Shown here: in pieces, positions 51,381-59,645 of the stretch | How the letters are laid out: every line of letters begins with the position of its first letter | Numbering within the stretch: position 1 is the first letter of the stretch | From: an uncultured Acidilobus sp. JCHS | Lineage (GTDB): Archaea > Thermoproteota > Thermoprotei_A > Sulfolobales > Acidilobaceae | DNA length: 64,000 bases | Reading direction: 5' to 3' | Assembly: GCA_000495735.1 (NCBI GenBank) | Contig: AYMD01000001.1 | Coordinates: 207,231-271,230, forward strand | Made by a program: the position numbers and the translations under genes | Notes under the pieces: generated by a model | What the model saw: only the letters and a program-made list of their open reading frames with translations | The model's database searches: none | What the model was told of the DNA's origin: nothing

Positions 51381-51983
51381 TTAGGCCTTTGACGCCTTCT
51401 TTATCTCATTTATCATAGCTTCGGCCACGCTTTCCTTGCCAGGGAACTCGCTAGGCGGCATGTAGAGGACCCTCAAGTTCGGCAGCCCTAAAGCCTGGGC
51501 CTGTGACGCCAGCCTCTTATCACCTGTGAAGAAGAGTACGGGAACCCCAGACGAGGAGAGCCTGCTCACCAGCCTCAGGACGTCAAAGTCATCTGAGGCG
51601 GGCTCGAGGTACCTCCTCTCGCTCACCCTGAGCGTCTCCTGGACCCCTCTTCCGACGACCTCATGGACCTCCGCGTAGGGCGCCTCGCGCTCTATAACGT
51701 CAGCGTAGTACCCCCTGAACATCTGGTCCAGCACAGCTATGACCTTCCTTGCCTGCCCTTCGGCCTCCCCTGGCTGGGCTGAAGCTGTCTGGGCCGCGGT
51801 CTGGGCAGCGGCGGCCTTAGCGCCCTCGCCTCCCCTCAGCTCAAGGGTGCCCAGGGCCACTACGTCACCCTCTATGATGGCTATTGCCGCACGCCCCTTG
51901 ACCAGCTTGTCCAGCTGGGCCAGGTCGGAGGTCTCTAACACCTTGGCGCCCTCGCAGTCGAACACTATCAGCTTCCTGGCCAC
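51381..51983 (-). CDS. Unknown protein with C-terminal PIN/NYN-like region
   Basis: A 200-aa protein. The first 55 residues form a strand-rich module (ARKLIVFDCEGAKVLETSDL), then an Ala/Gln-rich linker, then DVLRLVSRLSSSGVPVLFFTGDKRLASQAQALG and LYMPPSEFPG, a pattern close to the end of PIN-type nuclease folds (Asp of TGDK, preceding Asp in DDFD). Four acidic residues are plausible metal ligands, but nuclease activity is only a guess. GTG start at 51983. Divergent from a PhoU-like gene with 77 bases between. Confidence 0.55.
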   Translation of the reverse strand: MARKLIVFDCEGAKVLETSDLAQLDKLVKGRAAIAIIEGDVVALGTLELRGGEGAKAAAAQTAAQTASAQPGEAEGQARKVIAVLDQMFRGYYADVIEREAPYAEVHEVVGRGVQETLRVSERRYLEPASDDFDVLRLVSRLSSSGVPVLFFTGDKRLASQAQALGLPNLRVLYMPPSEFPGKESVAEAMINEIKKASKA

Positions 51984-52060
51984 TTAGCATCATCATTAGC
52001 TCATCGAAGTTAAATTTATATGTCTATGGTCTGCCTGGCAAGCGGCGCGGTGCCCAGGGC

Positions 52061-52738
52061 GTGGCCTCAAGCATAACTGTCGCTACGCTTGTCGAAAGGC
52101 TCATGGCGATGTCCCAGGGGGTTGAGGACGCGACGGCGTACCTCCTTCAGGGGATAGACTGGGGGTCCCCCTCACCGGAGGTCGTTGAGAAAATATACAG
52201 GCAGGACCTCATAACCTTCAAGGACACGGTCAGCAAGGGCAAGGAGGGGCTCCTCGACTTCCTGGTGAACGGGAGGCTGTCCCTGGTGCCGTACAAGGAG
52301 TTCTTCATAGAGGCCTCCCTGCAGCTTGAGTGCGTGATGAGCAGGCTTGAGGCCGGCACGTACAGGCTCCTCCTGCTCCTAAGCATTGAGAAGGCGCCAC
52401 CGCGCGAGATACTTGACGACGTAAGGTCCCTCCTCAAGGAGCTCTACAACTCCTCAATGATACTGGTCGACATACAGAGGGCCAGCGAGGCCCCTCCGAG
52501 GGACCCAGCGGCCAGGAGGAAGCTCATTGATGACAAGTTCGCCAGGGCGGCTGAGTCAGAGGCGAGGGCTGACTCCATATACCGCCAGGCCCTCGCAAAG
52601 ATAGTGGCCAGGTACTCAGGGGAGCCAGCCAAGATGCTGATGTTCAAGGAGGTGATAGACGCGTTTGAGGACGCTGTGGACTGCGCCTACAACGCGTCAA
52701 CCTATTCAAGGCTTGTAGGCCTCGGCATGTACGGCTGA
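52061..52738 (+). CDS. PhoU-like/DUF47-type helical protein
   Basis: A 225-aa all-helical protein with two three-helix bundles, each with acidic helix starts (VEDATAYLLQG, KDTVSKGKEGLLDFL and DAFEDAVDCAYNASTYSRLV near the end). The spacing of the acidic and Asn residues recalls DUF47/PhoU-like regulators that bind Fe/Zn clusters and tune phosphate or ion transporters. No transporter gene is adjacent. GTG at 52061. The stop is 3 bases before endA, so the two are co-transcribed. Confidence 0.65.
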   Translation: MASSITVATLVERLMAMSQGVEDATAYLLQGIDWGSPSPEVVEKIYRQDLITFKDTVSKGKEGLLDFLVNGRLSLVPYKEFFIEASLQLECVMSRLEAGTYRLLLLLSIEKAPPREILDDVRSLLKELYNSSMILVDIQRASEAPPRDPAARRKLIDDKFARAAESEARADSIYRQALAKIVARYSGEPAKMLMFKEVIDAFEDAVDCAYNASTYSRLVGLGMYG

Positions 52739-52741
52739 GCC

Positions 52742-53287
52742 ATGCCCAGGGCTAAGCTCGTAGGCGGCAGGGTCGTAGTGCCATCAATTGACGAGTCAAG
52801 GCGGCTCTACGCGAGCGGCTTCTACGGCCAGCCCCTGGGGGTCGAGAAGGTCAAGGACCCATCCCAGGTCAGCTCCCCCCTCGTCCTCGACCCCCTTGAG
52901 GCCCTCTACCTTCTCGAGACGGGACAGCTTGAGGTGGAGGACGAGGACGGCAGGTCGCTGGGCGTGGAGGAGCTGGCTAGGAAGCTCGACGTGACCGAGG
53001 AGGCCTGGGGGGCCTACCTGGTCTACAGGGACCTTAGGTCAAGGGGGCTCGTGGTCAGGTCAGGCCTCAAGTACGGGGCATCCTTCGTGGCCTACAGGAA
53101 AGGGCCTGGCCTGGAGCACGCGCCCTTCGTAATCCATTACTACCCCCCTGACGAGCCCTTCGACCCGGTCGAGCTGGTGAGGGCGGGCAGGGTGAGCCAC
53201 AGCGTCAGGAAGGTCTTCGTCCTGGCCACGGCGGGCCCAGGTGCTAGGCAGCCTATCTATATAACGTTTAAATGGCTTCGCCCCTAA
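52742..53287 (+). CDS. endA: tRNA-splicing endonuclease
   Basis: A 181-aa EndA-type subunit that cuts introns from archaeal tRNA and rRNA. The catalytic triad is recognisable: Tyr118 in SFVAYRKGP, His126 in LEHAPFVIHYY and Lys157 in SHSVRKVFVLA. The C-terminal IYITFKWLRP fits the family's dimer tail. Its length is that of crenarchaeal subunits, which usually pair with a second, non-catalytic subunit. ATG start at 52742, coupled to the PhoU-like gene upstream. Confidence 0.9.
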   Translation: MPRAKLVGGRVVVPSIDESRRLYASGFYGQPLGVEKVKDPSQVSSPLVLDPLEALYLLETGQLEVEDEDGRSLGVEELARKLDVTEEAWGAYLVYRDLRSRGLVVRSGLKYGASFVAYRKGPGLEHAPFVIHYYPPDEPFDPVELVRAGRVSHSVRKVFVLATAGPGARQPIYITFKWLRP

Positions 53288-53311
53288 CTTAGACCTGTAG
53301 ATTCAGCGAAG

Positions 53312-53743
53312 GTGCTAGACGTGAGCCCTCAGGACCAGAGGCAGGGCAGGCCCCCTCAGAGAGGCCCGCCACCGCTCGGCAACAGCCAACAGAACTCGGT
53401 CGCTGAGCAGAGGCAGGAGCCAAAGCCCAAGCCCATAGGTGACAGGTGTAACCCGCTCTGCCCCTTCTTCAGGTGCGCCCAGAAGGCCCTAAGGATAACG
53501 GTTGAGCACTACAGGGGCAGGCCCGTGAAGGTGGCCATGTGTGCCATGGTAGGCGACAGGTGCGTGGGTCCCCAGTGCAGGTTCGCCTACTGTGAGAAGA
53601 GGGCGATGCTGCCCGACGGCAGGTGCGCGTTCGCCGTTGAGGCCAAGTCCAGGGCCATGAAGTCGTTTGAGGAGGAGCTGCAGGAGGAGGTTAGGCTGGC
53701 CTCCTCACTTGGCATCAAGGGGAAGAGGCTCGAGGAGATCTAG
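53312..53743 (+). CDS. Unknown crenarchaeal Cys-rich protein
   Basis: A 143-aa protein. The first 40 residues are Gln/Pro-rich and unstructured. Then eight Cys occur in CNPLCPFFRC, MCAMVGDRC, PQCRFAYC and GRC, probably binding two zinc ions or an iron-sulfur cluster. The C-terminus is a charged helix. GTG start at 53312. It follows endA by 24 bases. I do not recognise the family; a nucleic-acid-binding role is possible from basic residues near the Cys. The 3' end overlaps convergent ubiX by 29 bases. Confidence 0.55.
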   Translation: MLDVSPQDQRQGRPPQRGPPPLGNSQQNSVAEQRQEPKPKPIGDRCNPLCPFFRCAQKALRITVEHYRGRPVKVAMCAMVGDRCVGPQCRFAYCEKRAMLPDGRCAFAVEAKSRAMKSFEEELQEEVRLASSLGIKGKRLEEI

Positions 53744-54317
53744 GCCCTGTCCACCTATTGTAGAGGTCGTGCTTGATTCCCAGGGCGTCAAGGACCTTAC
53801 CAACCATGAAGTCCACCATGTCGTCTATCGTGCGGGGCAAGTGATAGAAGCCAGGCGCTAAAGGCATCACTATGGCACCCATCCTGGCTAGGGCCAGGAG
53901 GTTCCTAAGCTCGGCGACCCCTAGGGGCGTCTCCCTGAAGGCCACGACCAGGGGCCTCCTGAGCCTCAGGACGGCCAGGGCCGCCCTGGCGACTAGGTTA
54001 AGCTCAAGGCCTGCCGCCAACATGGCGACAGTCTTCATGCTGGCCGGAACTATCGCCATGCAGTCAGGGGAGCTGCTCGAGCTCGCGAGGGGCGACGCGA
54101 AGTCATCCTCTCTGTAAACAGGCGCATACGGCGATAGCTCCTTGGCCAGACCCCCCTCAGCCATCCCCTCCTCGGCCTGGGCCACGAGGTCAGCCGACCT
54201 AGTTACTATGACCCCTGTAAGCCTCAGGCCCAGCTCGGCTGAGGCCCTGACCAGCCTGACCCCGTACCTCACGCCGCTGGCCCCCGTTATGGCAACAGCG
54301 AGCGAGCCGCAGCCCAT
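53715..54317 (-). CDS. ubiX: UbiX-family flavin prenyltransferase
   Basis: A 200-aa flavoprotein: VAITGASGVRYGVRLVRA binds the FMN phosphate, VIVTRSADL and IVPASMKTVAMLAAGL (SMKT, conserved Ser and Lys) form the active site, and VAFRETPLGVAELRNLLALA and PAPGFYHLPRT-type LAPGFYHLPRTIDDMVDFMV close the pocket. UbiX makes prenylated FMN for UbiD decarboxylases. No ubiD is in the window. ATG start at 54317. Confidence 0.9.
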   Translation of the reverse strand: MGCGSLAVAITGASGVRYGVRLVRASAELGLRLTGVIVTRSADLVAQAEEGMAEGGLAKELSPYAPVYREDDFASPLASSSSSPDCMAIVPASMKTVAMLAAGLELNLVARAALAVLRLRRPLVVAFRETPLGVAELRNLLALARMGAIVMPLAPGFYHLPRTIDDMVDFMVGKVLDALGIKHDLYNRWTGPRSPRASSP

Positions 54318-54383
54318 TCAGACCCCCGCATCACCTGTGTAGACTCTTATAACTGTCTTGCTCAGCAGTTAGGGGGATAAGCT

Positions 54384-55223
54384 ATGGCGCACCCGGGAGT
54401 CGGCTACTCAGCTGTTGGCGTCAGGGTAAGGCTGGGCAGGATACTCAGGGACGGGAAGGCGGTGATATTTGCCTTCGACCACGGCCTTGAGCACGGCCCC
54501 AGGGACTTCCTCCCTGAGGACAGGCTGGTCGCCAGGAACATAATACAGCAGGTCGTGGAGGCTGGCGTAGACGCGATAATGCTGCTGCCCGGCATGGCGA
54601 GGCTGACCCATGAAATATGGGCCAACAGGGTGGCCCTCATAGTCAAGCTGACGGGCAAGACCGAGATGAGGCCTGAGGAGACCGTGCACCTTCAGAGCAG
54701 GCTGGCAACCGTTGAGGACGCTGTTGCCCTTGGGGCGGACGCCGTGGCCGCCACGGTCTACTGGGGGAGCGAGCACGAGGACCAGATGGTTGAGACCTGG
54801 CTCTCGATAAAGGAGGCGGCGGAGGCCTACGGCCTGCCCGCCCTCCAGCTGGCCTACCCCAGGGGGAAGAACATAAAGAACCGGTACGACCCCGAGATAG
54901 TCATGTATGGGACCAGGGCAGCTGTTGAGGTCGGCGCTGACCTGATAAAGACCTACTACACAGGCTCCAGGGAGACCTTCGCCAAGGTGGTAGAGATGGC
55001 GCAGGGGATACCGGTCGTCATGAGCGGGGGAGCCGTGAGGGAGAGGCCCGTTGACTTCCTTAAGGACGTAAGTGACGTCATGGCCGCGGGCGGCAGCGGC
55101 GTGGCCGTGGGGAGAAACGTCTTCAGGGCTAAGGACGTAAAGGCCATGGCGAGGGCCGTGATGGAGGTAGTCCACGAGGGCCTGAGCCCTGAGGAAGCGG
55201 CTAAGAAGTTCGGCCTCACGTGA
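54384..55223 (+). CDS. Archaeal class I fructose-bisphosphate aldolase
   Basis: A 279-aa DhnA-type aldolase. [11 protein letters not shown] (30-40) is the family's phosphate/active-site motif, and the Schiff-base Lys lies in [16 protein letters not shown] (about 188). MSGGAV and [14 protein letters not shown] form the phosphate-binding site. It splits fructose-1,6-bisphosphate or runs the reverse in gluconeogenesis. ATG at 54384. A PfkB-type kinase follows 15 bases after the stop, making a sugar-phosphate operon. Confidence 0.9.
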   Translation: MAHPGVGYSAVGVRVRLGRILRDGKAVIFAFDHGLEHGPRDFLPEDRLVARNIIQQVVEAGVDAIMLLPGMARLTHEIWANRVALIVKLTGKTEMRPEETVHLQSRLATVEDAVALGADAVAATVYWGSEHEDQMVETWLSIKEAAEAYGLPALQLAYPRGKNIKNRYDPEIVMYGTRAAVEVGADLIKTYYTGSRETFAKVVEMAQGIPVVMSGGAVRERPVDFLKDVSDVMAAGGSGVAVGRNVFRAKDVKAMARAVMEVVHEGLSPEEAAKKFGLT

Positions 55224-55238
55224 GAGCAGGGACGACAA

Positions 55239-56225
55239 ATGGGGAGGCAGAAGGACCTGGACGTAGTGGCTGTCGGGCACTCGCTCATTGACCTAAGGTT
55301 TACAGTTAACAAGTTCGCCGCCCCTGACGAGGAGGCTGAGATACTTGAGCAGAGCACAGGCCCTGGGGGCTCGGCTGTCAACGTGGCGCTGATAGCCTCA
55401 AAGCTCGGGGGCAGGTCCGGCATAATAACTAAGGTAGGGCTTGACCACTTTGGGAGACAGGTAGTAGAGGAGCTCCTCAGGCACAAGGTCGACATATCCG
55501 GCCTGAGGATAGGGTTTGGCTCGACGGGCTTCTCGGTGCTCATGATAGACAAGGAGGGCAACCTGATACTCTACGGCTTCAAGGGGTGCGCCGAGAGGCT
55601 GGAGCCTGACGAGATAGATGAGAAGGTCGTGGGGAGGGCTAAGTTCATCCACATAGCCAGCCTCAGGCCTGACACGTCAATCAGGGCCGCCGTCAGGGCC
55701 AAGGAACTTGACGCCCTGGTCTCGTGGGACCCGGGCAGGAGGCTCAGCATGGCCGGGCTCAAGGCCCTCCGGGGACTCGTGAAGTTCACTGACGTAGTTG
55801 AGCTCAATAGCAGGGAGTGCGCTAACCTGACGGGCGTCAGGGACCCAGTGGCATGCGCAGCCGAGATACAGAAGGTGGGTCCTAGCACCGTCATAGTCAA
55901 GATGGGCCCCAGGGGGCTCTACGCGCTCAGCGACGACTTCACGGGCTACATGCCGGCCTTCAGGGTTGACGTAGTTAGGGACTCAACGGGCAGCGGTGAC
56001 GCCTTCGCGGCGGCCCTGCTGCTGAGGCTCTCGCGTGGGGACAAGCTGAAGGACGCCCTCATATACGCCCAGGCGGTTGCGGCACTTAAGGTCACCATGC
56101 TGGGCGCAAACGAGATACCTCCGCTTGAGGAGATCGAGAGGTTCCTGGCGGAGAGAAGAAAAGACGTAGAGGGAGCTATCGCGGACAGGCCTCCTCAGGA
56201 GCCCTCGGCGGGGACCAGCTCATAG
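55239..56225 (+). CDS. PfkB-family carbohydrate kinase
   Basis: A 328-aa ribokinase-fold kinase. GPGGSAVNVALIASKLGG (about 48-65) binds sugar and DSTGSGDAFAAALLLRL (about 246-262) holds the catalytic Asp. It could phosphorylate fructose-6-phosphate, a nucleoside or a KDG-type sugar acid; next to the aldolase a glycolytic role is attractive but unproven. ATG start at 55239. The C-terminus (PPQEPSAGTSS) overlaps the convergent DUF35 gene by 31 bases. Confidence 0.85.
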   Translation: MGRQKDLDVVAVGHSLIDLRFTVNKFAAPDEEAEILEQSTGPGGSAVNVALIASKLGGRSGIITKVGLDHFGRQVVEELLRHKVDISGLRIGFGSTGFSVLMIDKEGNLILYGFKGCAERLEPDEIDEKVVGRAKFIHIASLRPDTSIRAAVRAKELDALVSWDPGRRLSMAGLKALRGLVKFTDVVELNSRECANLTGVRDPVACAAEIQKVGPSTVIVKMGPRGLYALSDDFTGYMPAFRVDVVRDSTGSGDAFAAALLLRLSRGDKLKDALIYAQAVAALKVTMLGANEIPPLEEIERFLAERRKDVEGAIADRPPQEPSAGTSS

Positions 56226-56755
56226 GTCAGGTAGCCCTCGGGCTCCCTCCTTACTACTTCAAGCCTGACCTTCATGCCCACCTTGAGCTTCTTCGGGTCC
56301 CTCTCCCTGACCCACGCCAGCACCTGGACCCCGTTGCTGAGCCTCGCTATGCCCACGGTGTAGTCCTGGTAGTGGCCGAAGGTGTAGGGCTTGGTGTATA
56401 TCACGGTGTAGGTTATCAGGACCCCCTCCTTCGGCAGCTCGACCCACTCAACCTCGCCGTCCTTAACGCCAGGGCAGTCCACCTGGGGCGGGAAGAACAC
56501 CTCGCCCGTCTGCTTACACCTGGTGGCGTAGACCTTGCCCCCGCTGAGGCCCTCAAAGAACTTCCTGGTCTTCTCAACGCTTATCAAGAACCTCAGCCTC
56601 AGCTCCCTCTGGTCGAACCACACGGCTATGTTGGTCTTGGGGTCTATTATTACGGGGACGCCCACGCTCCCCTTCATGGCGTTGGCGAAGTCCTCAAGCT
56701 GCTTAAGGTAGAGGTCTGACTCCTCCCTCTGAGTCCTAGCGCTCACACCCATCAC
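56195..56755 (-). CDS. DUF35 OB-fold acyl-CoA-associated protein
   Basis: A 186-aa DUF35 protein. A N-terminal helical hook (ESDLYLKQLEDFANAM) is followed by a degenerate zinc ribbon (ATRCKQTGEVFFPPQVDC, only two Cys) and a C-terminal OB fold (ITYTVIYTKPYTFGHYQDYTV, VQVLAWV). DUF35 partners bind thiolases in archaea and channel acyl-CoA between thiolase and HMG-CoA synthase. It overlaps the thiolase stop by 4 bases (ATGA). ATG or GTG at 56752-56755. Confidence 0.85.
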   Translation of the reverse strand: MMGVSARTQREESDLYLKQLEDFANAMKGSVGVPVIIDPKTNIAVWFDQRELRLRFLISVEKTRKFFEGLSGGKVYATRCKQTGEVFFPPQVDCPGVKDGEVEWVELPKEGVLITYTVIYTKPYTFGHYQDYTVGIARLSNGVQVLAWVRERDPKKLKVGMKVRLEVVRREPEGYLTYELVPAEGS

Positions 56756-57942
56756 CTCCCCCTCGGCCTCTCAAGGCCAAGTACGGTAACGTAGGCGTAG
56801 TGGCCCGTTCCACCTACGTTGTGGGCCAGGGCCATGCCCTTCTTTATCGGGGCCTGCCTCCCCGGCTCCACCTTGTTGAGGAGCTGCTTGGTCAGCTCAA
56901 CTACCATGCTTACGCCCGTCGCCGCTATCGGGTGACCCTTGGCCTTCAGCCCCCCGCTCAGGTTGACCGGTATCAGGCCGCCTATGTACGTCTGGCCCTC
57001 CTTGACCAGCTTGTAGCCCTCGCCCCTCTTGACGAAGCCCAGGTCCTCATACGCCATGACCTCGGCTATCGTGAAGCAGTCGTGGACCTCGGCCACGTCG
57101 AAGTACCTGGCGGTGTTCTCGGCCTCAAGGCCCGCCTTCCTGTACGCCATCTGGGCGGCCAGCTGGGCCGCCTTAAGCCCCGTGAAGTCCTCCCTCTTGG
57201 AGAGGTTGGCGGTCCCGGAGGACGAGCCTATGGCATGTATCCAGACGGGGGAGTCGGTGAGCTTCTTGGCCACCTCCTCGCTGGCGAGGACGACCGCGGC
57301 GGCCCCGTCAGTTATCGGGGACGAGTCGTAGAGCTTTATGGGCCAGGCTATGTAGCGGCTCTTCATACACGTCTCAAGGTCTATCTTCCTTGGGAACTGG
57401 GCCCTGGGGTTCATGCTGGCGTAGTAGTGGTTCTTGATAGCGACCTGGCAGAGGTCCTCCTCAGTGGCCCCGTACCTGGCCATGTAGGCCGTGGCGTAGA
57501 GGGCGTAGTAGCCGGGGAACGTGAGGCCGAAGTTCTGGAACTCCCAGAAGTAGTTCCCGGCCCTGCCTATGAACTCAACAACCGTTGGCGTGGGGCTCTC
57601 GTTCATCTTCTCAACTCCTACGGCCAGGGCTATGTCAGCCTGGCCTGAGGCGACGGCCATGTAGGCGCTGGCGACCGCAGAGCTGCCTGAGGCGCAGGCG
57701 GCCTCAACCCTGTGCAGGGGCTTGCCTGTGAGGCCAGCGTACTCGGCAACTACGACTGCTGGCAGGGGCTCACTGCTCCAGCCCCCTGCGTTGGCAACTA
57801 CCATGTGCTCTATGTCCTTTGGCTCAAGGTTGGCGGTCTCCAGCGCCTCCCTGATGGCCTCATAGGCCAGCTCGGCCATATTGACATCGTTCCTTACGCC
57901 GAACCGGGAGTGGCCGTAACCTACCACAGCCACGTTCCTCAA
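56752..57942 (-). CDS. Thiolase-family acetyl-CoA acetyltransferase
   Basis: A 396-aa thiolase of the archaeal acetyl-CoA C-acetyltransferase type. The nucleophile is Cys83 in VEAACASGSSAV, with the second-site Cys/His in VHDCFTIAE (about 288) and GGLKAKGHPIAATGVS (about 340). LSGGLKAKGHP is diagnostic. With DUF35 it probably makes acetoacetyl-CoA for the mevalonate route to archaeal lipids. TTG start at 57942; TATA on the minus strand TTTAAAAGG near 58022-58032. A palindrome at 57996-58008 lies between. Confidence 0.9.
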   Translation of the reverse strand: MRNVAVVGYGHSRFGVRNDVNMAELAYEAIREALETANLEPKDIEHMVVANAGGWSSEPLPAVVVAEYAGLTGKPLHRVEAACASGSSAVASAYMAVASGQADIALAVGVEKMNESPTPTVVEFIGRAGNYFWEFQNFGLTFPGYYALYATAYMARYGATEEDLCQVAIKNHYYASMNPRAQFPRKIDLETCMKSRYIAWPIKLYDSSPITDGAAAVVLASEEVAKKLTDSPVWIHAIGSSSGTANLSKREDFTGLKAAQLAAQMAYRKAGLEAENTARYFDVAEVHDCFTIAEVMAYEDLGFVKRGEGYKLVKEGQTYIGGLIPVNLSGGLKAKGHPIAATGVSMVVELTKQLLNKVEPGRQAPIKKGMALAHNVGGTGHYAYVTVLGLERPRGR

Positions 57943-57995
57943 GGCGTCGCACCTCCTGGGCTAAGGAAGAGGCGGCCCTTATGGAGGTTCGTCAT

Positions 57996-58008
57996 ATCCT
58001 GTCAGGAT
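57996..58008. promoter_or_regulatory. 13-bp palindrome near the thiolase transcription start
   Basis: ATCCTG-T-CAGGAT, perfect 6-bp arms around one base. It lies about 20-25 bases downstream of the minus-strand TATA of the thiolase gene, on or just after its probable start, so it is a candidate operator for the thiolase-DUF35 unit and possibly the divergent SCP2 gene. Confidence 0.45.
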
Positions 58009-58128
58009 GGGCTATCGGGTCACCCTTTTAAAGGGGGATGTATTAGGACTATATTATCTGCCCATGAAGGAGTCATTATTGTCGGCCCCCTCCTCAGTAG
58101 TTAATTCCCCTTATGTTACAGCTAGCTC

Positions 58129-58485
58129 GTGGTGAGAGCCTTGGTGACCTTCGAGGACGTGAGGAGGATCCTTGAGCAGCTCTACGCCAAGGCGTCAGAG
58201 GCCCTGCCGGAGATTAAGGGCTGGGACAAAGTCTATCAGTTCTCCGTGGCCGGCCTCGGGAACTTCTACGTCGAGATAAAGGGCGGCAGGGTCAACGTGG
58301 TCCAGGGCAAACACCCGAGCCCGATAGCGACCCTGTCGGCCTCAGCTGACGTTTTTGAGAAGATAATGAGCGGCCAGCTCGACGCCATGAAGGCCTTCCT
58401 GGCGGGCCAGCTCAAGATAACTGGTAACGTGCTGGACACCATGAACCTGAAGAGGCTCATAGACGCAGGGCTCGGTAAGAGCTGA
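58129..58485 (+). CDS. SCP2 sterol-carrier-domain protein
   Basis: A 118-aa SCP2 domain. FYVEIKGGRVNVVQGKHPSP (strands of the lipid-binding sheet), ATLSASADVFEKIMSGQLDAM and FLAGQLKITGNVLDTMNLKRL are the family signature. It binds a hydrophobic ligand such as a fatty acyl-CoA. GTG start at 58129. It is divergent from the thiolase/DUF35 pair, supporting a shared role in acyl or isoprenoid lipid metabolism. The 3' end overlaps the convergent amidohydrolase by 29 bases. Confidence 0.85.
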   Translation: MVRALVTFEDVRRILEQLYAKASEALPEIKGWDKVYQFSVAGLGNFYVEIKGGRVNVVQGKHPSPIATLSASADVFEKIMSGQLDAMKAFLAGQLKITGNVLDTMNLKRLIDAGLGKS

Positions 58486-59575
58486 GGTCAACGTAGCTGG
58501 GACCGTCAACCCTGGCGACCAACCACTCCCTTGTCCTTTTTACGATCGCTGGCCTCGTGTCCAGGGCTGAGAGTATGCCGGAGTCGCGCCCGTTGACCAG
58601 GACGAGGTGGGCCCTCAGCCCCTCCTCAATAGGCCTTGGGCTCAGGTCCAGGGCCCTGTAGCCACCCACCAGGAGGGCCTCAAGTACTTTCCCTGGGGCG
58701 TCCCGAAGGCCCTGCTGCCTCGCTATGAGGAGCGCTACCTCGGCCTCACCCCAAGGGTCAGGCTCAGACCAGGCGGCGTTGTCCGTACCCAGCCCCAGCC
58801 TCACGCCAGCCGTGAGGGCCTCAGCGACAGGCGGCGGCCTGAGGGAGTGCCACATGTTGCTCCTGGGGCACATCACGAGCCCTATGCCGGCTTCAGCGAG
58901 GGCCTCGAGGTCCCCCCTTGAGAGGTAGGTCCCGTGGACGACGGCCGTGAACCTGGCAGCTACGGCTATCTCTAGGTCCCCCATGGCCCTGTTAATGGGG
59001 TCCTCTGCCACGTGAGTCAGGGAAGGCCTATGCTTTGCAGCGAGCTCGGAGACGAGGCTTGGCGGGTAGTCGAGGGGGCTTGAGAGCCCGAGGCCCGAGC
59101 ATCCCTCAGGGAAGCCGGGGCCGGGCGTACCAAGCACCAGGACATCCATGTCCTTGGGCAGGGAGGCCCTGGCGAGCTGGGCCTCGGCGCAGCCAGCGCC
59201 TCCTCCCTCCCTGAAGTCCGCCAGGAGGCCCACGCCGCGCGCGTACGCGGCCCAGTAGGTCCTCGCTATTGAGGCGACCGTCTCGGCGTGCCCCAGGGAG
59301 CCCAGGAGCCTGTACTTGAGGCCCTCGGGAGGGGCGACGAGGTCATGGAGCCCAAGCTCAGGCCCGAACTCGGGGAAGGCGCCGTCAGCGCTGTGAACGT
59401 GGGCGTTCGCTGGCTGGGGCAGCGCCACAGCCCATGAGCCACCAAGGGAGTCAGCGGGGCACGAGCCCCAGCCTTCTATGGACTCCACCAGGCCGTTGGC
59501 CGAGATGCTTATGCAGGCGCCCTGCCTAGGCTCAAGCCCCTCACCGACGAGGGCCAGCGAGGCCCTGATGTACAT
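58457..59575 (-). CDS. Amidohydrolase-superfamily deaminase/hydrolase
   Basis: A 372-aa metal-dependent hydrolase. Metal ligands are NAHVHSADG (His59, His61), HVAEDP (His about 186), HGTYLS (His about 211) and GTDNAAW (Asp about 268). The order is that of TRZ/ATZ, S-adenosylhomocysteine deaminase and guanine-deaminase-like enzymes. Substrate not readable: a purine or a guanidino compound is likely. ATG start at 59575. Ends 29 bases inside the SCP2 gene on the other strand. Confidence 0.8.
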   Translation of the reverse strand: MYIRASLALVGEGLEPRQGACISISANGLVESIEGWGSCPADSLGGSWAVALPQPANAHVHSADGAFPEFGPELGLHDLVAPPEGLKYRLLGSLGHAETVASIARTYWAAYARGVGLLADFREGGGAGCAEAQLARASLPKDMDVLVLGTPGPGFPEGCSGLGLSSPLDYPPSLVSELAAKHRPSLTHVAEDPINRAMGDLEIAVAARFTAVVHGTYLSRGDLEALAEAGIGLVMCPRSNMWHSLRPPPVAEALTAGVRLGLGTDNAAWSEPDPWGEAEVALLIARQQGLRDAPGKVLEALLVGGYRALDLSPRPIEEGLRAHLVLVNGRDSGILSALDTRPAIVKRTREWLVARVDGPSYVDLSSYRALRL

Positions 59576-59645
59576 GTTCCTCAGCGAGACCTTAAAGTCC
59601 CTGACCTTTAAATAGGACTTAGGCCAAGAGAGGAGGGCCGCAGGG

